In this document: positions 21,437-50,500 of the stretch, one piece after another
Position numbering within the stretch: the stretch's first letter is position 1
Layout of the letters: each line of letters opens with the position of its first letter
Assembly: GCF_964355755.1 (NCBI RefSeq)
Contig: NC_092670.1
Location: 9,673,201-9,737,200, forward strand
Direction: 5' to 3'
Source of the DNA: Antedon mediterranea
Taxonomy: Eukaryota > Echinodermata > Crinoidea > Comatulida > Antedonidae
Length of the DNA stretch: 64,000 nt
Position numbers and translations under genes: made by a program
The notes under the pieces: model-generated
What the model saw: the letters and a program-made list of their open reading frames with translations, nothing else
Database searches by the model: none
What the model was told of the DNA's origin: nothing

Positions 21437-21637
21437 ATGGCACAAGCCCAAGTAATTATGTTTGTGATAGAGGAAAAAATTAACAAATTAAAAGATTTAA
21501 AAAAATTGTACAAAGATTTGACTCTTCGCTTGAAGACAAAAAATAAAAGACTTTCTAGAAAAATACGAAATTTAAATCGTCAAATGCAAAGGAGAGAAGG
21601 GGTTATTTTCCAGCTGATGGCTGTATACATTAACTGA
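21437..21637 (+). pseudogene. Coiled-coil module (MAQAQV type)
   Basis: MAQAQVIMFVIEEKINKLKD, LKKLYKDLTLRLKTKNKRLS, RKIRNLNRQMQRREGVIF, then a stop after LMAVYIN. It keeps the start and the coil but not the acidic tail. Confidence 0.5.
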
Positions 21638-21639
21638 TG

Positions 21640-22370
21640 ACTGATAACTCTAAGTGATTTGAAATAATTAAAGTAAATAACATATGAAAGGTTTAAATTT
21701 CATTCAATTTGTTATCTTATTTTAAACGTTAAAGGCCAGGTGCGGCCAAAAAACATAAGAGACAGACATGTTTAACTTGAGCTTCCACTCACCGGATTCT
21801 AAACTACTCTCAGTAAATAAGTTTACAATCAACTATGATTGATGGAACTTTAAGGCATAGTTATACCACACAGCATTATTAGATCAACAAGTTGCTGTTT
21901 AGATAACAAGAAATTGTGATTCACAGACACATATGGAGGCCTTACAATTAAATGATGGGACAAATGCATTTTCTGGCAGTAATTAAATCAGAGATAGTAA
22001 CTTTAGTGGAATTCTATTACAGATGACATATATATCTGAGATTTGAGTTTTCTAGATCTTAGTTTTTTAGACACCCAATTATTGGCAACCAATTATTTTC
22101 AATGTGTCCTATCATTGTGCGCACATAATGGTTTTAACAACAATTTTTTAAACTGAATCAATTCATATAAATATTGCAAAACTGAAAAGTCATGGACTAT
22201 ACTCATCTATAAGAAAACAATATTCAGTATCAGCCTAACATCTGAAGGAGAGTGATGAATAGTTGACACTACTTTTGTGCAAAACCTACATTCCATTCAT
22301 GCTTTCGTACTGTCTGCACCAACAGATTCATGTTGTGGGTTCTAATAATCGGCTTCTTTGTTTGCTCCAA
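21640..22370. other. No gene seen
   Basis: The first 120 bp repeat the GGCCAGGTGCGG...GAGACAGACATGTTTAACTT segment also found at 19,508-19,560. The rest is AT-rich unique sequence, with a TTTTCTAGATCTTAGTTTTTTAGACA remnant of the palindrome at 22,045. Confidence 0.4.
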
Positions 22371-22374
22371 TTGA

Positions 22375-22990
22375 CTTGTGTAACTTCTTCCAATTGACTT
22401 GTGTGGCTTTGAACTTTTAAATTGACTTTTGGGACTTCTACCAATTGACTAGTGTGGCTTCATCTAATTGACTGATGTGACTTCTACCAATTGACTAGTG
22501 TGGCTTCATTTAATTGACTGATGTGACTTCTACCAATTGACTAGTGTGGCTTCATCCAATTGACTGATGTGACTTCCACCAATTGACTAGTGTGGCTTCA
22601 TCTAATTCAAGACTGATGTGACTTCTACCAATTGACTAGTGTGGCTTCATCTAATTGACTGATGTGACTTCTACCAATTGACTAGTGTGGCTTCATCTAA
22701 TTGACTGATGTGACTTCTACCAATTCACTAGTGTGGCTTCATCCAATTGACTAGTCTGGCTTTGAACTTTTAAATTGACTTTTGTGGCTTCTACCAATTG
22801 ACTGATGTGACTGATGTGACTTCTACCAATTGACTGATGTGACTTCTTGACTTGTGTTGTTTCTTCAAAATGACTCATGTAACTTCTTCCAATTTAATTG
22901 TGTGGCTTCTTCTAAATGATTCCTTCCAATTGACACCAGTGTTCTTTCATTTGGTTGACTTGTATGGCTTTCTTCAAATGACCTGAGTGG
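22375..22990 (+). repeat. 46-bp minisatellite made of two 23-bp subunits
   Basis: The unit is CAATTGACTAGTGTGGCTTC plus ATCTAATTGACTGATGTGAC plus TTCTAC. It is regular from about 22,440 to 22,740 and degenerate on both sides. The 23-bp subunit consensus is AATTGACTnnTGTGnCTTC. Confidence 0.85.
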
Positions 22991-23246
22991 TCTGTGTTCC
23001 GCATTCAATATGGTGTCGGGAAAAAGATCTTACTTTTATCATCTTTAGTGAATAAAAATCCACTCCAATGCCCACTGACAAGTATTATACACAAAGTAGT
23101 CAGAATACGATGTCTCTGGCATTGACCACTCTTTATTAGTTATCTGCCCTTTTCTGTCACAAGACGAGATCATGTCCAGAATTATACTCACGTATTCAGA
23201 AAACTAAGTATCTGACCTTTATCCACCACTATTTACTGGTAATCGG

Positions 23247-39206
<15,960 letters not shown>

Positions 39207-39215
39207 TTTTTTAAA

Positions 39216-39968
39216 CGCTGTGGCTAAAGATACGGTACCGTATTCTAACTTCTGTTTACTAAAGGTACGGTAAAATTGCATTACGTCATAATCAGCCAAT
39301 GGGGTGCTGGTACGTGTGTGACGTCATCGTATAAGGACTATTCTTTTTCATATCGCGTCTGTTGTGTTGTATGTAGAGAATTCCTGTCGGCGGCGCCAGG
39401 CTGCATGGATGTGTGCGCTGATGAGGGTTTTATTTTTATTCCAAATGGCCTTTATGCCTATATTTTTTATTAAACTTTGTTTACAATGGTGACCATAAAC
39501 AACAAGCAAATGCGGACAATAAAGGGGTCCTCAAATACTATGATTTTTAGACAGTAGCCCCAGGTCTGAGTCACAGAAATCAGCGCACACACGCGGCTGG
39601 CCCCAGCCTGGCATCGCTTTCCCTACACAAACAAACTCATAATGAGGTTATGGTACGTAGGCCTAGGCCTCTTTTGAAACGGTTTTTTGTATTCTAGAAT
39701 TAAAATCCGACATGTTTTGGCTTTTCAATAATAATAATAATAACAGACGTAGGCTACATTTAGTTTTTGTCACACACGACGGCGATAAATGAAGCATAAA
39801 GAAAATGCGGTTGATCACTGTTTTCGCGATATGAAAAAAATCCTAAGTCTTATACGATGACGTCACACATGTACCAGCACCCCATTGGCTGGTTATGACG
39901 TAATGCAATTTTACCGTACCTTTAGTAAACAGAAGTTAGAATACGGTACCGTATCTTTAGCCACGGCG
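39216..39968. mobile_element. 9-bp-TSD inverted-repeat element, intact copy
   Basis: The ends CGCTGTGGCTAAAGATACGG and its complement form inverted repeats of about 150 bp; the flanks are TTTTTTAAA at 39,207-39,215 and 39,969-39,977. It is 753 bp without a coding region. The arms contain TGACGTCA (a CRE), TGACGTAA-type and CCAAT motifs. It is the uninterrupted sister of 32,106-35,472, in the opposite orientation. Its right end is 111 bp before the piggyBac start codon. Confidence 0.9.
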
Positions 39969-40079
39969 TTTTTTAAACTCTCTGCACGCAGTTTTGACAA
40001 ACATTTGGATACCAAAACTTGTGGTTTCATAAGTTTTCGGCGTATTTTCGTCTAATTTTCTGCAAGCTACACATCGGAG

Positions 40080-42296
40080 ATGGCGGACCAATCTCCCAAG
40101 AAACGCCCTGTGCGAGAAAGGGACATTCCCAGTGAAAGCGATGAGGATTCGTCCGACCATGGAGATATAAAATTAGACCCTCCATGGTCTGACCACTTAT
40201 TCTTTACTCCATGGTGGTCCGACTCAAACAGCGGCGACGACGACGACAACGGTCCTGCTCCCGATAGGTTATCGTCGGACGAGTCCGTCTACGAGGAGGG
40301 GGAATTAGAAGAAGAGGAATACGAGGCAGTTGAAGATATGGGTGGTATGGAGGTAACCCCAAATGGGTCAGGTTCTACTGGTGGTGGTGACAGGCCTTCC
40401 ACCAGTGGCCTGAACCCAGCCACAGTTGGTGGTCCCCTTGGGAGCAAGAGGGCCCGTATTGGTGGCATTGGGGACCGGGGGGAGGGTGTTGTAGGTAGAA
40501 GAGGCCATGTAATTGTAGGCAATGTAGGTAGAGGGAGAGTAGACCCAGGTCTAGGTGGGTGGGCTTTATTAGGACAGGGAGATGGGGATAGAGGGAGAGA
40601 AGCCTGTGCCCCGAGAAGACGTGGTGGGAGAGCGGCTCTTGAGCGCCAGAGACGTCAGGAGGAGCTCGATGGATGGCATCATATGGACGAGCCATCTGGC
40701 TTCCCTGTTCGACCTTTCGGGGGCCCCGTACCCGGGTATTCAGGGAGGTATGGAGCCATGTTGACACCAATTGATTTTTTTTCTCTTTTTTTCAACCAAA
40801 TTCTCTTGCAGATGATAGTGGACCAGACCAATCTTTACTTTACGCAGAGGAAGCCAGGAACCCAATTTGTGGAGCTGACAGCCAGGGAGCTTAAAGCCTT
40901 TTTTGGTATGGTGGTGATGATTTCCATCAAGGGACTGACGGTGCTTGAGCACATCTGGTCGACGCTTGCATTCTTCCATGATGCGTCCTTGGCCAACATC
41001 ATGCCTCGTGACCGGTTCTTCTGGATTCTAGGGAACATGCACTTCAATAACAACAAAGAAGCTCCAGAAGATCCAGCTCAAGACCGTCTATTCAAGATCC
41101 GCCCTGTGATTCACCACCTTACCACGCAATTTCAAGTACAGTATAATCTGCACGAGCATTTTGCTGGTGATGAAGCTATGGTAACATTTCAAGGACGGCA
41201 TAGGTAATTTTTTTCACTGTATAACATGTTGCCTCTTTTTGATTAATTATATTGGCAAAAAATAAAAATGTTATACTGTACTCACAATTTTGTTTTAACT
41301 TCTAGCGGGAAGCAGTATGATCCATCGAAGCCAATCAAGCGCGGATTTAAAATTTGGACACTCGCGGATTCCATCTCGGGTTATGTATACAACTTCGCTG
41401 TTTATATGGGACGATTTGGCAATCCAGACCACCGCGATCTTGGACGTAGAGCGATTCTCAACCTCATCACTCCGGACCTTCACAACCTCAACTACAGATT
41501 GTACTGCGACCGCTTTTTTACATCGATGCCACTTCTACGCGACTTACAAGAAATCGGGATATATTGCTGCGGAACTATTCAATGCAATCAACAAGGATAT
41601 TCACCATCACTCAAACAACTCAAAAAACATGAAAAAAACATGGAGCGTGGAGAATTTCATTTTGCGAAACACATCGACGGGATGTGCGGATACGCGTGGA
41701 AAGACAAAAAACTTGTCTATTTTCTCAGTAGCGCACATTCAGGAGATCTACCCCCAACTACCGTGACGCGTAATATAGATAATCGCGGAAATCGTGGCAA
41801 CATACCATGCCCACAAGCCATCGCAGACTACAACAAATACATGGGAGGGGTAGATCATGCGGATCAAATCAAGTCGTACTATGCAGTCAACAGGAAATCG
41901 CGTCGCTGGTATATGCGTCTCTTTTGGCATTCGTTCGACACTTCCATATCCAACGCCTTTATTCTACACAAGGAAACGCGACCTGCCGCTGAAAGACATA
42001 TATCCCAAATCCAATTTCGTTATAAGCTCGCGGAAGAATTAATCGGAGGCTACAGCTCGCGAAGGAGAATAGGACGTCCCCAAATAGCCCATCCTATACG
42101 CGTAGCCCCAAGTCACCAGCACACTCTCGTTGACCTGAGGCCAGAATTTCCTAGGAAGCGTCGCTGTAGTGTATGTCTTCAAAACAAAACAAGACATGAG
42201 ACCTTCTATGGTTGTGCACGTTGCAACAACACACCACTGTGCAACCATGTTGGTCGAAACTGTTTCGAAATCCACCACAGAAACATTGAAAACTGA
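40080..42296 (+). CDS. PiggyBac transposase, apparently intact, two exons
   Basis: PiggyBac transposases cut and paste DNA at TTAA sites. Exon 1 is 40080-41203 and exon 2 is 41306-42296, joined by a GT-AG intron in phase 2, giving 704 aa. Residues 1-190 are acidic and glycine-rich, likely disordered (SESDEDSSDHGD). The DDE/D fold follows: GDEAMVTFQGRHS with Asp364, YRLYCDRFFTSMPL with Asp443, and MGGVDHADQ with Asp558. The C-terminal Cys/His domain reads CSVCLQNKTRH, FYGCARCN, LCNHVGRNCFEIHH. No stop or frameshift was seen. TTAA-flanked terminal repeats were not found, so it may be a domesticated PGBD-like gene or an element whose ends I missed. A poly-A signal AATAAA lies at about 42,663. 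Confidence 0.9.
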
Positions 42297-42299
42297 ACA

Positions 42300-44589
42300 T
42301 TTCCCTCATAGTTTTAGTTGGAAGCGTCTTCTTTTAGCGTTCAGAGGTCAGAGGGCTTGTGAGTTGATGGCTATTATTAAAATGGTGAAACAGTCCGGCT
42401 TCTGAGTTAGAAGAACTGCTCCAACTTCAATTGTGAGTACAACACACTACAGCTAACTTTTACAACGCCATGGGGCCATGTTGAAGCCTACTCGTTACGT
42501 CATGCTACACCTGATGGACCTGTATGGCTAGCTAATTCAAGATAAATGTGAAATGTCAAGTGTGAATACTGAACATTTTATATCAATTATTATGCATACT
42601 TCACACTTATAAACTGAACATTTTATAATCCAGTGTTATGCAAGTACTTTGTATAGAAGAATAATAAATTATACAAAAAGTAATTTGATGTTCTATGCGT
42701 TATTTTTGTCGTTTGCCTTTCGCTCTAAGTACTGTATTACGCAATTGCTCAAGAGCTATATTGTTTATGGCCTAGCCAGGCCTCTAGCCTAAACTGTAGT
42801 TAGGAAGGTAGCCAAAGCCATAGCTCTAGAATACATTTTCAGGCCACATTTTCATTCTTACAGAGATATGATTAAAAGCGGAAAGCTTTTTTTATATTAT
42901 CATTGAGTTTTTCATTTCAGTACGTCCAGCATGTCCCATGTGTCTATGATGTTGCGCCCTCTTCATAACGTCTCGACTAATCGTTGTTGTTTCGGTGTGG
43001 CGTGCAAAAAGGGACAAAAAAGAAACACCTCGCGCATTACCTCTGATTTACAAATTACAAATTAATACAAGATATAGTGTCCCTCTTGTTGAGCCGTAAA
43101 ATGTGCAAAAAGTCACATTTATGCAAACAACTACATATTTTGTGCAAATATTTTTTTAGAATTTCTGTTGTATTGATTGTTTTTTTACATTTAACGGCGT
43201 GATGTTTGCACATTAGTGAATTTATGAAGTGTTACAGATTTGCACATTGAGGTGCTACGTTTGCACAAATGTGACTTTTTGCACATTTCACGGCTCAAAA
43301 GTTCCCCTGCCGAAAATTTCTGAAACCGTTGGTTGAGCAATTTAATAAGGTCTTTAATCGGTTTACTAGCACATCAATACATTCCTACTGCGATACAGAA
43401 ACCGGATTTATTCATCATTTTTTATGTGAAACAATTACAAGATAACCGACATACCTGTACTAGAAAATTAAATTGAAATCATAAATACAGTATGTGTATT
43501 GTTTATAATATTATTTCACAGCGGTTATATTCTATCCAGGCCTATTATAGGAAATATATTATTCTGTGAATGGGAATTGTGAAAACGATTGGAACAACAA
43601 ATACGCCAGAAAATAATTAAATGTCTGCATTATTATTATCTTATTAAATGACTCGATTTAATAGGTTTATTACTCAACGTGATGATATTCAATACGGTAT
43701 TAAGCCTACAGATATCATTTTTTTATGTTTAAAAAATTAAAAATATAGAAACAATATTTAAACATGTTACAATTGATTTTTGTAAATCATTTTAGAGAAA
43801 CATTTTTGTAGAAATATTAAATATTATTGATAGCCACCATAAGGAATAAATTGGAAAATAATAATAATTAAAATTCCTCATAACGATCATTTTTAGTTAC
43901 AAGTTACAATGTTTAGTAATAATCAAACATTCAATTGTCAAATAATTTCGTAATGTTTTCATCAAAGAAAGAACAAGCTATCGGTATTATATGCCTAATA
44001 AAAATAATTTTAATACACGTATCTACAGACAAGGTATGACGTTTGTAGATATAAACCTAAGTATAGAGAGATATCGTGTAAAATTATTTAATACAGCGAG
44101 ACATGTATCTAGATGACTTGCATGTCAGTTAGACTCTATCCAGTGACAGCTGCAAAATCGGTTCCTTATGTCGTTCAGAAACAGATTCATAACTTGCCGA
44201 GGGTTTATATACGTACGTCTTTCTTGCTTACTGTAAAGCTGTGAAATAAAGAAACCCATATTTAACTAATATTTTCTTTTGTCAAGATGTAAGTTCAATG
44301 TCAGAACAGGTGACCATGCAAATTGCCATGGTTGAATGAGTTTCAACGATAAAAACTCGTGTGCAGTGTTTTCAATTTAGATTATTATATTATTTAACTT
44401 CAATCCAATTGCATTTACCTACATTCATTTGGATTTTGAGTGGCTTTGATTATTTTCTCTCGAAACTAGAACAAATATATTAATGGCAGGCCAAGTGTGC
44501 CAAAATTCCTTTTAACATTAGGCCGAATCGCCGCCTAGAACCTCATTAAATCATAAGAGGCATATTATGTTTTACCAAAAATACCTTAC
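42300..44589. other. Intergenic DNA with one MITE
   Basis: Mostly AT-rich, no gene seen. The only structured item is the inverted-repeat element at 43,089-43,298. Confidence 0.4.
43089..43298. mobile_element. 210-bp inverted-repeat MITE
   Basis: TTGAGCCGTAAAATGTGCAA opens the element and TTGCACATTTCACGGCTCAA closes it; the arms remain complementary for about 40 bp (AAAGTCACATTT...AAATGTGACTTT). A clear target duplication was not identified. No coding sequence. Confidence 0.75.
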
Positions 44590-47500
44590 CTGCATACACA
44601 AAGAGTAAGAATTTTATCTCCAGGAGAATATACACTAATGTATTGCCCTTTGATTGGTCTTATACATTCCATTTCAATAGGATTAGAAAGAACCATAGGC
44701 CTAATGCTTGAAATAGTACCGTCAGTACATAGTTCATTGTCATAAAAATGGTGACACTTTTGATCCGCCAACACGATCTTCAGCTCAACTAACCTAATAG
44801 CTAATTACAAAAAAGCACATAAAGGTTAATATAAATGAAAAGCACGACCATGTATTCACACATAACAAACTTTACAATTGTTTATTGGCAACGTTGCTAT
44901 TAGTCTAAAGATGTTTTAGGTTGCCTGTTTACAAAAAGGCTTCAACTATGTTCAAGAAACCGAAATAAATAGATGTTTCTCTAATTTCAAACGTTTCTTC
45001 TTTTTATCATAAAACATGTTTTACTAACCACAGCATATATTACAACCTTTGAAATTGTTTTTTTAGTGAACCGAAATTAGCATACCACCAAGGATTTTGT
45101 TCCATATAAGAAAATAAGAAAATAAGAAAATAAAAATGTGTATTGATGCACAGACATTCGACGCAACAAACATAACGCCAACATAACAAACTACGCGCTC
45201 AATAAATGAACAATAATAATTGTAATGACAATCATGTTAGTGGATGGTAGTGATAGTAGCAATATCTTCAAGACATTGGCAATAACAATGGATAGTAGTG
45301 AAAATGACAATGGATGGCAGCAACATTTAATTTGGTTTAGAGGAGTGTGGTTTTATTGAATTTCCGTTTTATCTTAGTTTTATCTGTTTTAATCTAGTCT
45401 ACCTTTATTTTTATACTCATATATTTTTATATTGCATGTTTAATTGTTTTTAGGATGCACCATAGTGGCAATTTTAATGGCAATAGCTGACTATGGAATG
45501 ATAATGGCAGTGACAATGATAATGGCAATGTCGATAGCAATGGCAATTGGTAATGACAATGGCAATGGATGGCTATGGATATTATTTAATCTTTAATTCA
45601 ATTATTAGTTTAAAACATAATTTATCTGATTCATACTTGCCTTACTTTACCCAAATTTCAGGTCGATCGGAGCAATTTTGAAATTGTGTTTTAGGTTGGA
45701 ATTAAGCTCTAATAAGAAAGTAATTGGACTAGTGTTTATGAAGCAGAGCAGAATAGATAGCCAACTTAGGCCTAGTTTTTATTCGCGTGCGAACGCGACT
45801 CTACAGCTCACTATGTCAGTCGGTCGGTCGGTCGGTTGGTTGGTCGGTCGGTAAACATTAACTTAAATTTGAGCACGCGACTGCAGCCATGTATATGGAT
45901 ACTTCCCGATAAACAACTTTCCCTTTAATGTTGTGCTTAGGCTTTATTTTAAGTTGTTATTATTTTGATCTTTGTAATTACTGAACCACTTTGGAAATAA
46001 TGTATTGAAAGTGTATGGGTTGAACGAAATAATAAATTATAAAAGACCATTATTAAGAACAGAATCAAACGCATTAACGCATTGTGTCTCATATGAAGTG
46101 TATTTTTCGGTAGGTCTAGCTCCTGTGGTGTGACAAGGATGGTTTTACAAAATAAAAAGAGGATGCAATCATTTCCTGTTTTTGTATATCATTTATTAGT
46201 ACACTAAATAATCATACACACAAATTACACACAGTTACCTTTATGCCTATTTATATAAAGTTTTAGTGTGCACACACTATTCCACGCACACGTTTATAGT
46301 AAAATAGTATTTAAGCCTATTTAATTATTTTTGTGTTACCTATAATGGTCAATACACAATTAATTTATATCATTAATGTAAATAATTAATCACGTACATT
46401 CTTCTAATCTTCTCGAATTGGTTATCGGGGCTCTAGTAGTAAATATTTACTTGTGGTTCGGATGGATTACTTATATTACGATGTTATAAACGACAAAATG
46501 CTCTGAAATTAGTGCTTTCAGACCCTTCTTTTTGCTTTTTGTACGTGTGGACTACAAAACCCTAATCCAGTTCCTGGTGCCATTACTTACTGATCAATAG
46601 TGTGTTTCAATTATTGCATGCTTAACATTAAATGTTTATCGTTTTAATATAAGCATATAATATGCTTTAAGATTATTTAAATTGTTTTGGAAATTACAGT
46701 AATAATCATTTATCTAACTAAACTGCAAATACATATTTATATTAAAGGCCTATCCTACTGTAATATACAAACTATTTTACTATTGTATTTATACGTTGGT
46801 CTATTATACTAGTGCATGTGCCATGTACATGTAATTCTTAGTCCATTTAACCTAATACCCAATATAAACAAGAAATATTTCTTACAAAAAACGCCGCGTA
46901 ACTTTTTGACTGGACAGTTGTAAGAACAGTCTTCATTAATCTAATATAATAGGTCGGCCAATCAAAACGCAAGTGAACAATTGGGACTTTACTAATTGTG
47001 ATTTATGTCATTGGCCTGTCAGAGCACAGTCGTTTCTTTCTAGAATTAAACGCACAAACTTGTATTGGGAATAATGTATGTGGTTAGTATTACTATCGCA
47101 TTTAGGTATTGATAATAATAATAATATGGCTTTTGAATATATAATTACTGTCTGTAGAATAACATTTATACATTTTCGGTTCGCGATGAAAAGTTATATG
47201 AATGGATTTGTAATAGGTATTTATAATAATAGTATATGGGTTGTATTATTGCTAAGCTATCACCAAATCGCGTTATAACATTATTTGTCAGGGTTTTTTG
47301 CACCATTGATCAATACCAAACGCGTATCGGTATTATAGTTTTTAATGAATCATTACATTAATAAAAATACCCAATTAAATCAATCGCGTCAGTCCAATTC
47401 CGACTTATGTTTCGATCACATAGTTCTGTGTCTACACTGTCCCAACTAGTTTAACAAAAAAAGTGTGATGTGCCCAAATATGGTAGTGATATGCCCGAAT

Positions 47501-50500
47501 ATCGTAGTGATATGACATCGTCATGTCTATATAATATGGGCACATCATATTTAGTTTGATAGTATAGACAGAGCTTAAGGATTATATTTAAAAAATGTTT
47601 TCTTACATTTTGAACGGAAGTATTTATTTGTTTATAAGCCCAATTTTCCAGTCTTAATTTTACATTTTGAAAAAAAGTATTTATTTGTTTATAAGCCCAA
47701 TTTTCCAGTCTTAATTTTACATTTTGAAAAAAAAAGTATTTTATTTGTTGATAAGCCCAATTGTGCAGTCTTATTTTACATTTTGAACGAAAGTATTTAT
47801 TTGTTGATAAGCCCAATTTTGCATTCTTATTTTACATTCTAAATGAAAGTATTTATTTGTTGATAAGCCGAATTTTCCAGTTTAATAATAATGACCCCTT
47901 CCACAGTGCTTATACCATATACATTTTACATGATATTGACCGTGGGTTCTTTACGCCTCTGATGCATTTGTTTTTATTGTACCTTTTTAATAAATTATTA
48001 TATGTTTAGGCCTAATCACACCCAATTTAATGAAACGGTCAGATTCCGATTTCAATTAAACGAAAGTAGTACTGTATTTATTATTCATTGATAAGCCAAG
48101 GGTCCCATGGCGTTAGCCGATATCTTGAGCATTTGACTCTTGTGTGAACCTGTAACACAAATCATTCTTCAAAATCTAAAGAAAGAACCTCACACGTCTT
48201 TTTTGTGAGTGATACACTATGGATATGCCCACGGAAATAATATGTGGACATTGCAAACAATCATAGGCCTACAGTAACAAACATAGAATGGCTAATAAGC
48301 ATAACATTCAGACTTGCTTGTTTTCTAGTGGATTTTTATTTACTTTAGCATGTAGAATAAAACTAGTAACAGTGGCTATATTAATAATTATACTGATTAT
48401 CCTTGATGTTATCGCGTCTAATAATAAAATATTTTGTTGTTGATAAGCCCAATTTTTCAGCCTTGATTTTACATTTTGAACGAAAGTATTTATTTGTTGA
48501 TAAGCCCAATTTTGCAGTCTTAATAATGACCCTTCCACAGTGCATTTTACATGATATTGACCGAGGGTTTTTACGCCTCTATAGCCACTGATCAATACCA
48601 TAATTAATGTACTTTTTTAAATGAATATTGAAATGTTTCAACATACCCAATTCAAAAAAACGGTCCGTTTTCGAGTTCAATCTTTTGATTAGAGAGGTTG
48701 GAGTTTCATTTTGAACGAAAGTATTTATTTGATTGATAAGCCAAATTTCTAGTCCTAATGATTTGAGATTCAACGGGTTTTGCTTTCAATTGTATAATAA
48801 TATAATTATATATATATATATATATAAATATAATATTAAGTATAATTATGAATTCACCAACACTTTCAGGCCCGGGCCCGAGTTTGTGTAGACCAGACTT
48901 CCATGCACAGCCACATGTTAAGGAATATGAATCTCTTTATGATTTTAATATGGTTCGAAATGATATTACACAACAACGATTAGACAGCAACTGTGCAAGA
49001 GTCCAACTAATAAAATCGGAATGATCAATTAATTGAACATTTACAGCATAAGGCCCATACACTAGGACAATAACGATCGACGATAAATAGACAAATGTGC
49101 ATTTTTAATACATAAACCAAAAGAAATATAAACAATTCCTTTGATGAAAATTATATTTTCACACGTCCAATCAAATGACGTCATGATTAGTAAGACCAAT
49201 AATATCGTGACAATACAGCGATTTTATTGTTTTTATTTATCATGACGTCATTTGATTGGAATTTGAAAAACATTATTTTTATCAAAGACAGCATAAATGA
49301 TTATCCTATAGGTCTAGAACGAAAACCTTTCTAATTTCTTTTGGTTTATGTAAAAGAAATGCATGCTTATATATTTATCGTCCGTCGTTATCGTCATAGT
49401 GTAATTGGGCCTTTATACAAAAAGAAAATAAATTGATTACGAAGTTACATGCCATTTTCACCTATCACCAAAAAACTAACCTTTTCAACATTAATTAATT
49501 GTTACGAAGCCAATTTATATTATATATTTCATTAAAACTGAACTTTACGGTAAATGAAGAGTAAGTATCAGTTAATATGAATAATATAACTAGTAGGTCT
49601 ATGAACTTGCGTCCAGACACAGAACTGTAACATTACTATCATAAATGTTGAAACCACTTATAAAACCTTTTTTTAAAGAAAATATAATTATGCTAGGAGA
49701 AGGCTAATAAACAAATAGATAATGTACAAACCTTTTTCTGGATTAATTAATGGAGCAGGCGTTCCTAATAATCTGCTGCTGCTACCTAGACTGATTGTTC
49801 ACCTTCTGACGATAATTGATTGGACCTACCCCCCCCCCCCCACCCACGGCATCTGATAACCAAAAAAAAAATTTACCAGGACTGTTTCAATGATTTAATA
49901 TCTGACGGCGTATTATTATAACATTGGCCTAGATTGACAGTCATAAAAAAGAAAGTCATTGTAAATACTTCCCTTTATGTTAACAGAGCCAAAATAAAGT
50001 TTTGACCATTATCGAATGATTATTTGACAGTGACTTATTATAATACCGGCCTGGTTGACAGCAAAAACGAAGTTATTATTTATTGAACAAGATTTTACAG
50101 ATTTCCGCCTACATCTCAATAATACTGTATTATCAGCAAAGGCTTTCATATAGACTCTCTTCTCCCAGACGTTTTTTGGGTCCAGCAGCTACCTATAAAT
50201 TATAGTCGAGTTTCCAAATTCACAAAACTGTCAGCCTTAGATACTAAAGCTACCGCTATGAAACAGCTTATTAATGAATGTGTCCTCCTGGGACATAGCT
50301 GGCTAGAGCCGCGGCGCGATAAATAAGAACTAACTACTGCTCTAAACAACATGTGCTATGCTACGAATTGCTTTAAAAACTACGTTCACAATGAGCCCGG
50401 ATGCGTTCTTAGATTAGCAGATGTTATGTTTTTAAAATAGTCGCAAAGGAAAAAGAGGTTAGTTGGCTGAGTAACATGAAATCGAGCCTTTATGTTGCAT

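Noticed and set aside
40289-40979. Minus-strand frames opposite the piggyBac exon
   Set aside because: Antisense shadows of a strongly biased coding region; no splice or domain support.
49720-49790. Possible short exon of the secreted-protein gene (LLGTPAPLINPEK on the minus strand)
   Set aside because: A plausible acceptor and phase exist, but the donor is weak (GTTTGT) and the peptide has no family match; too little to list.
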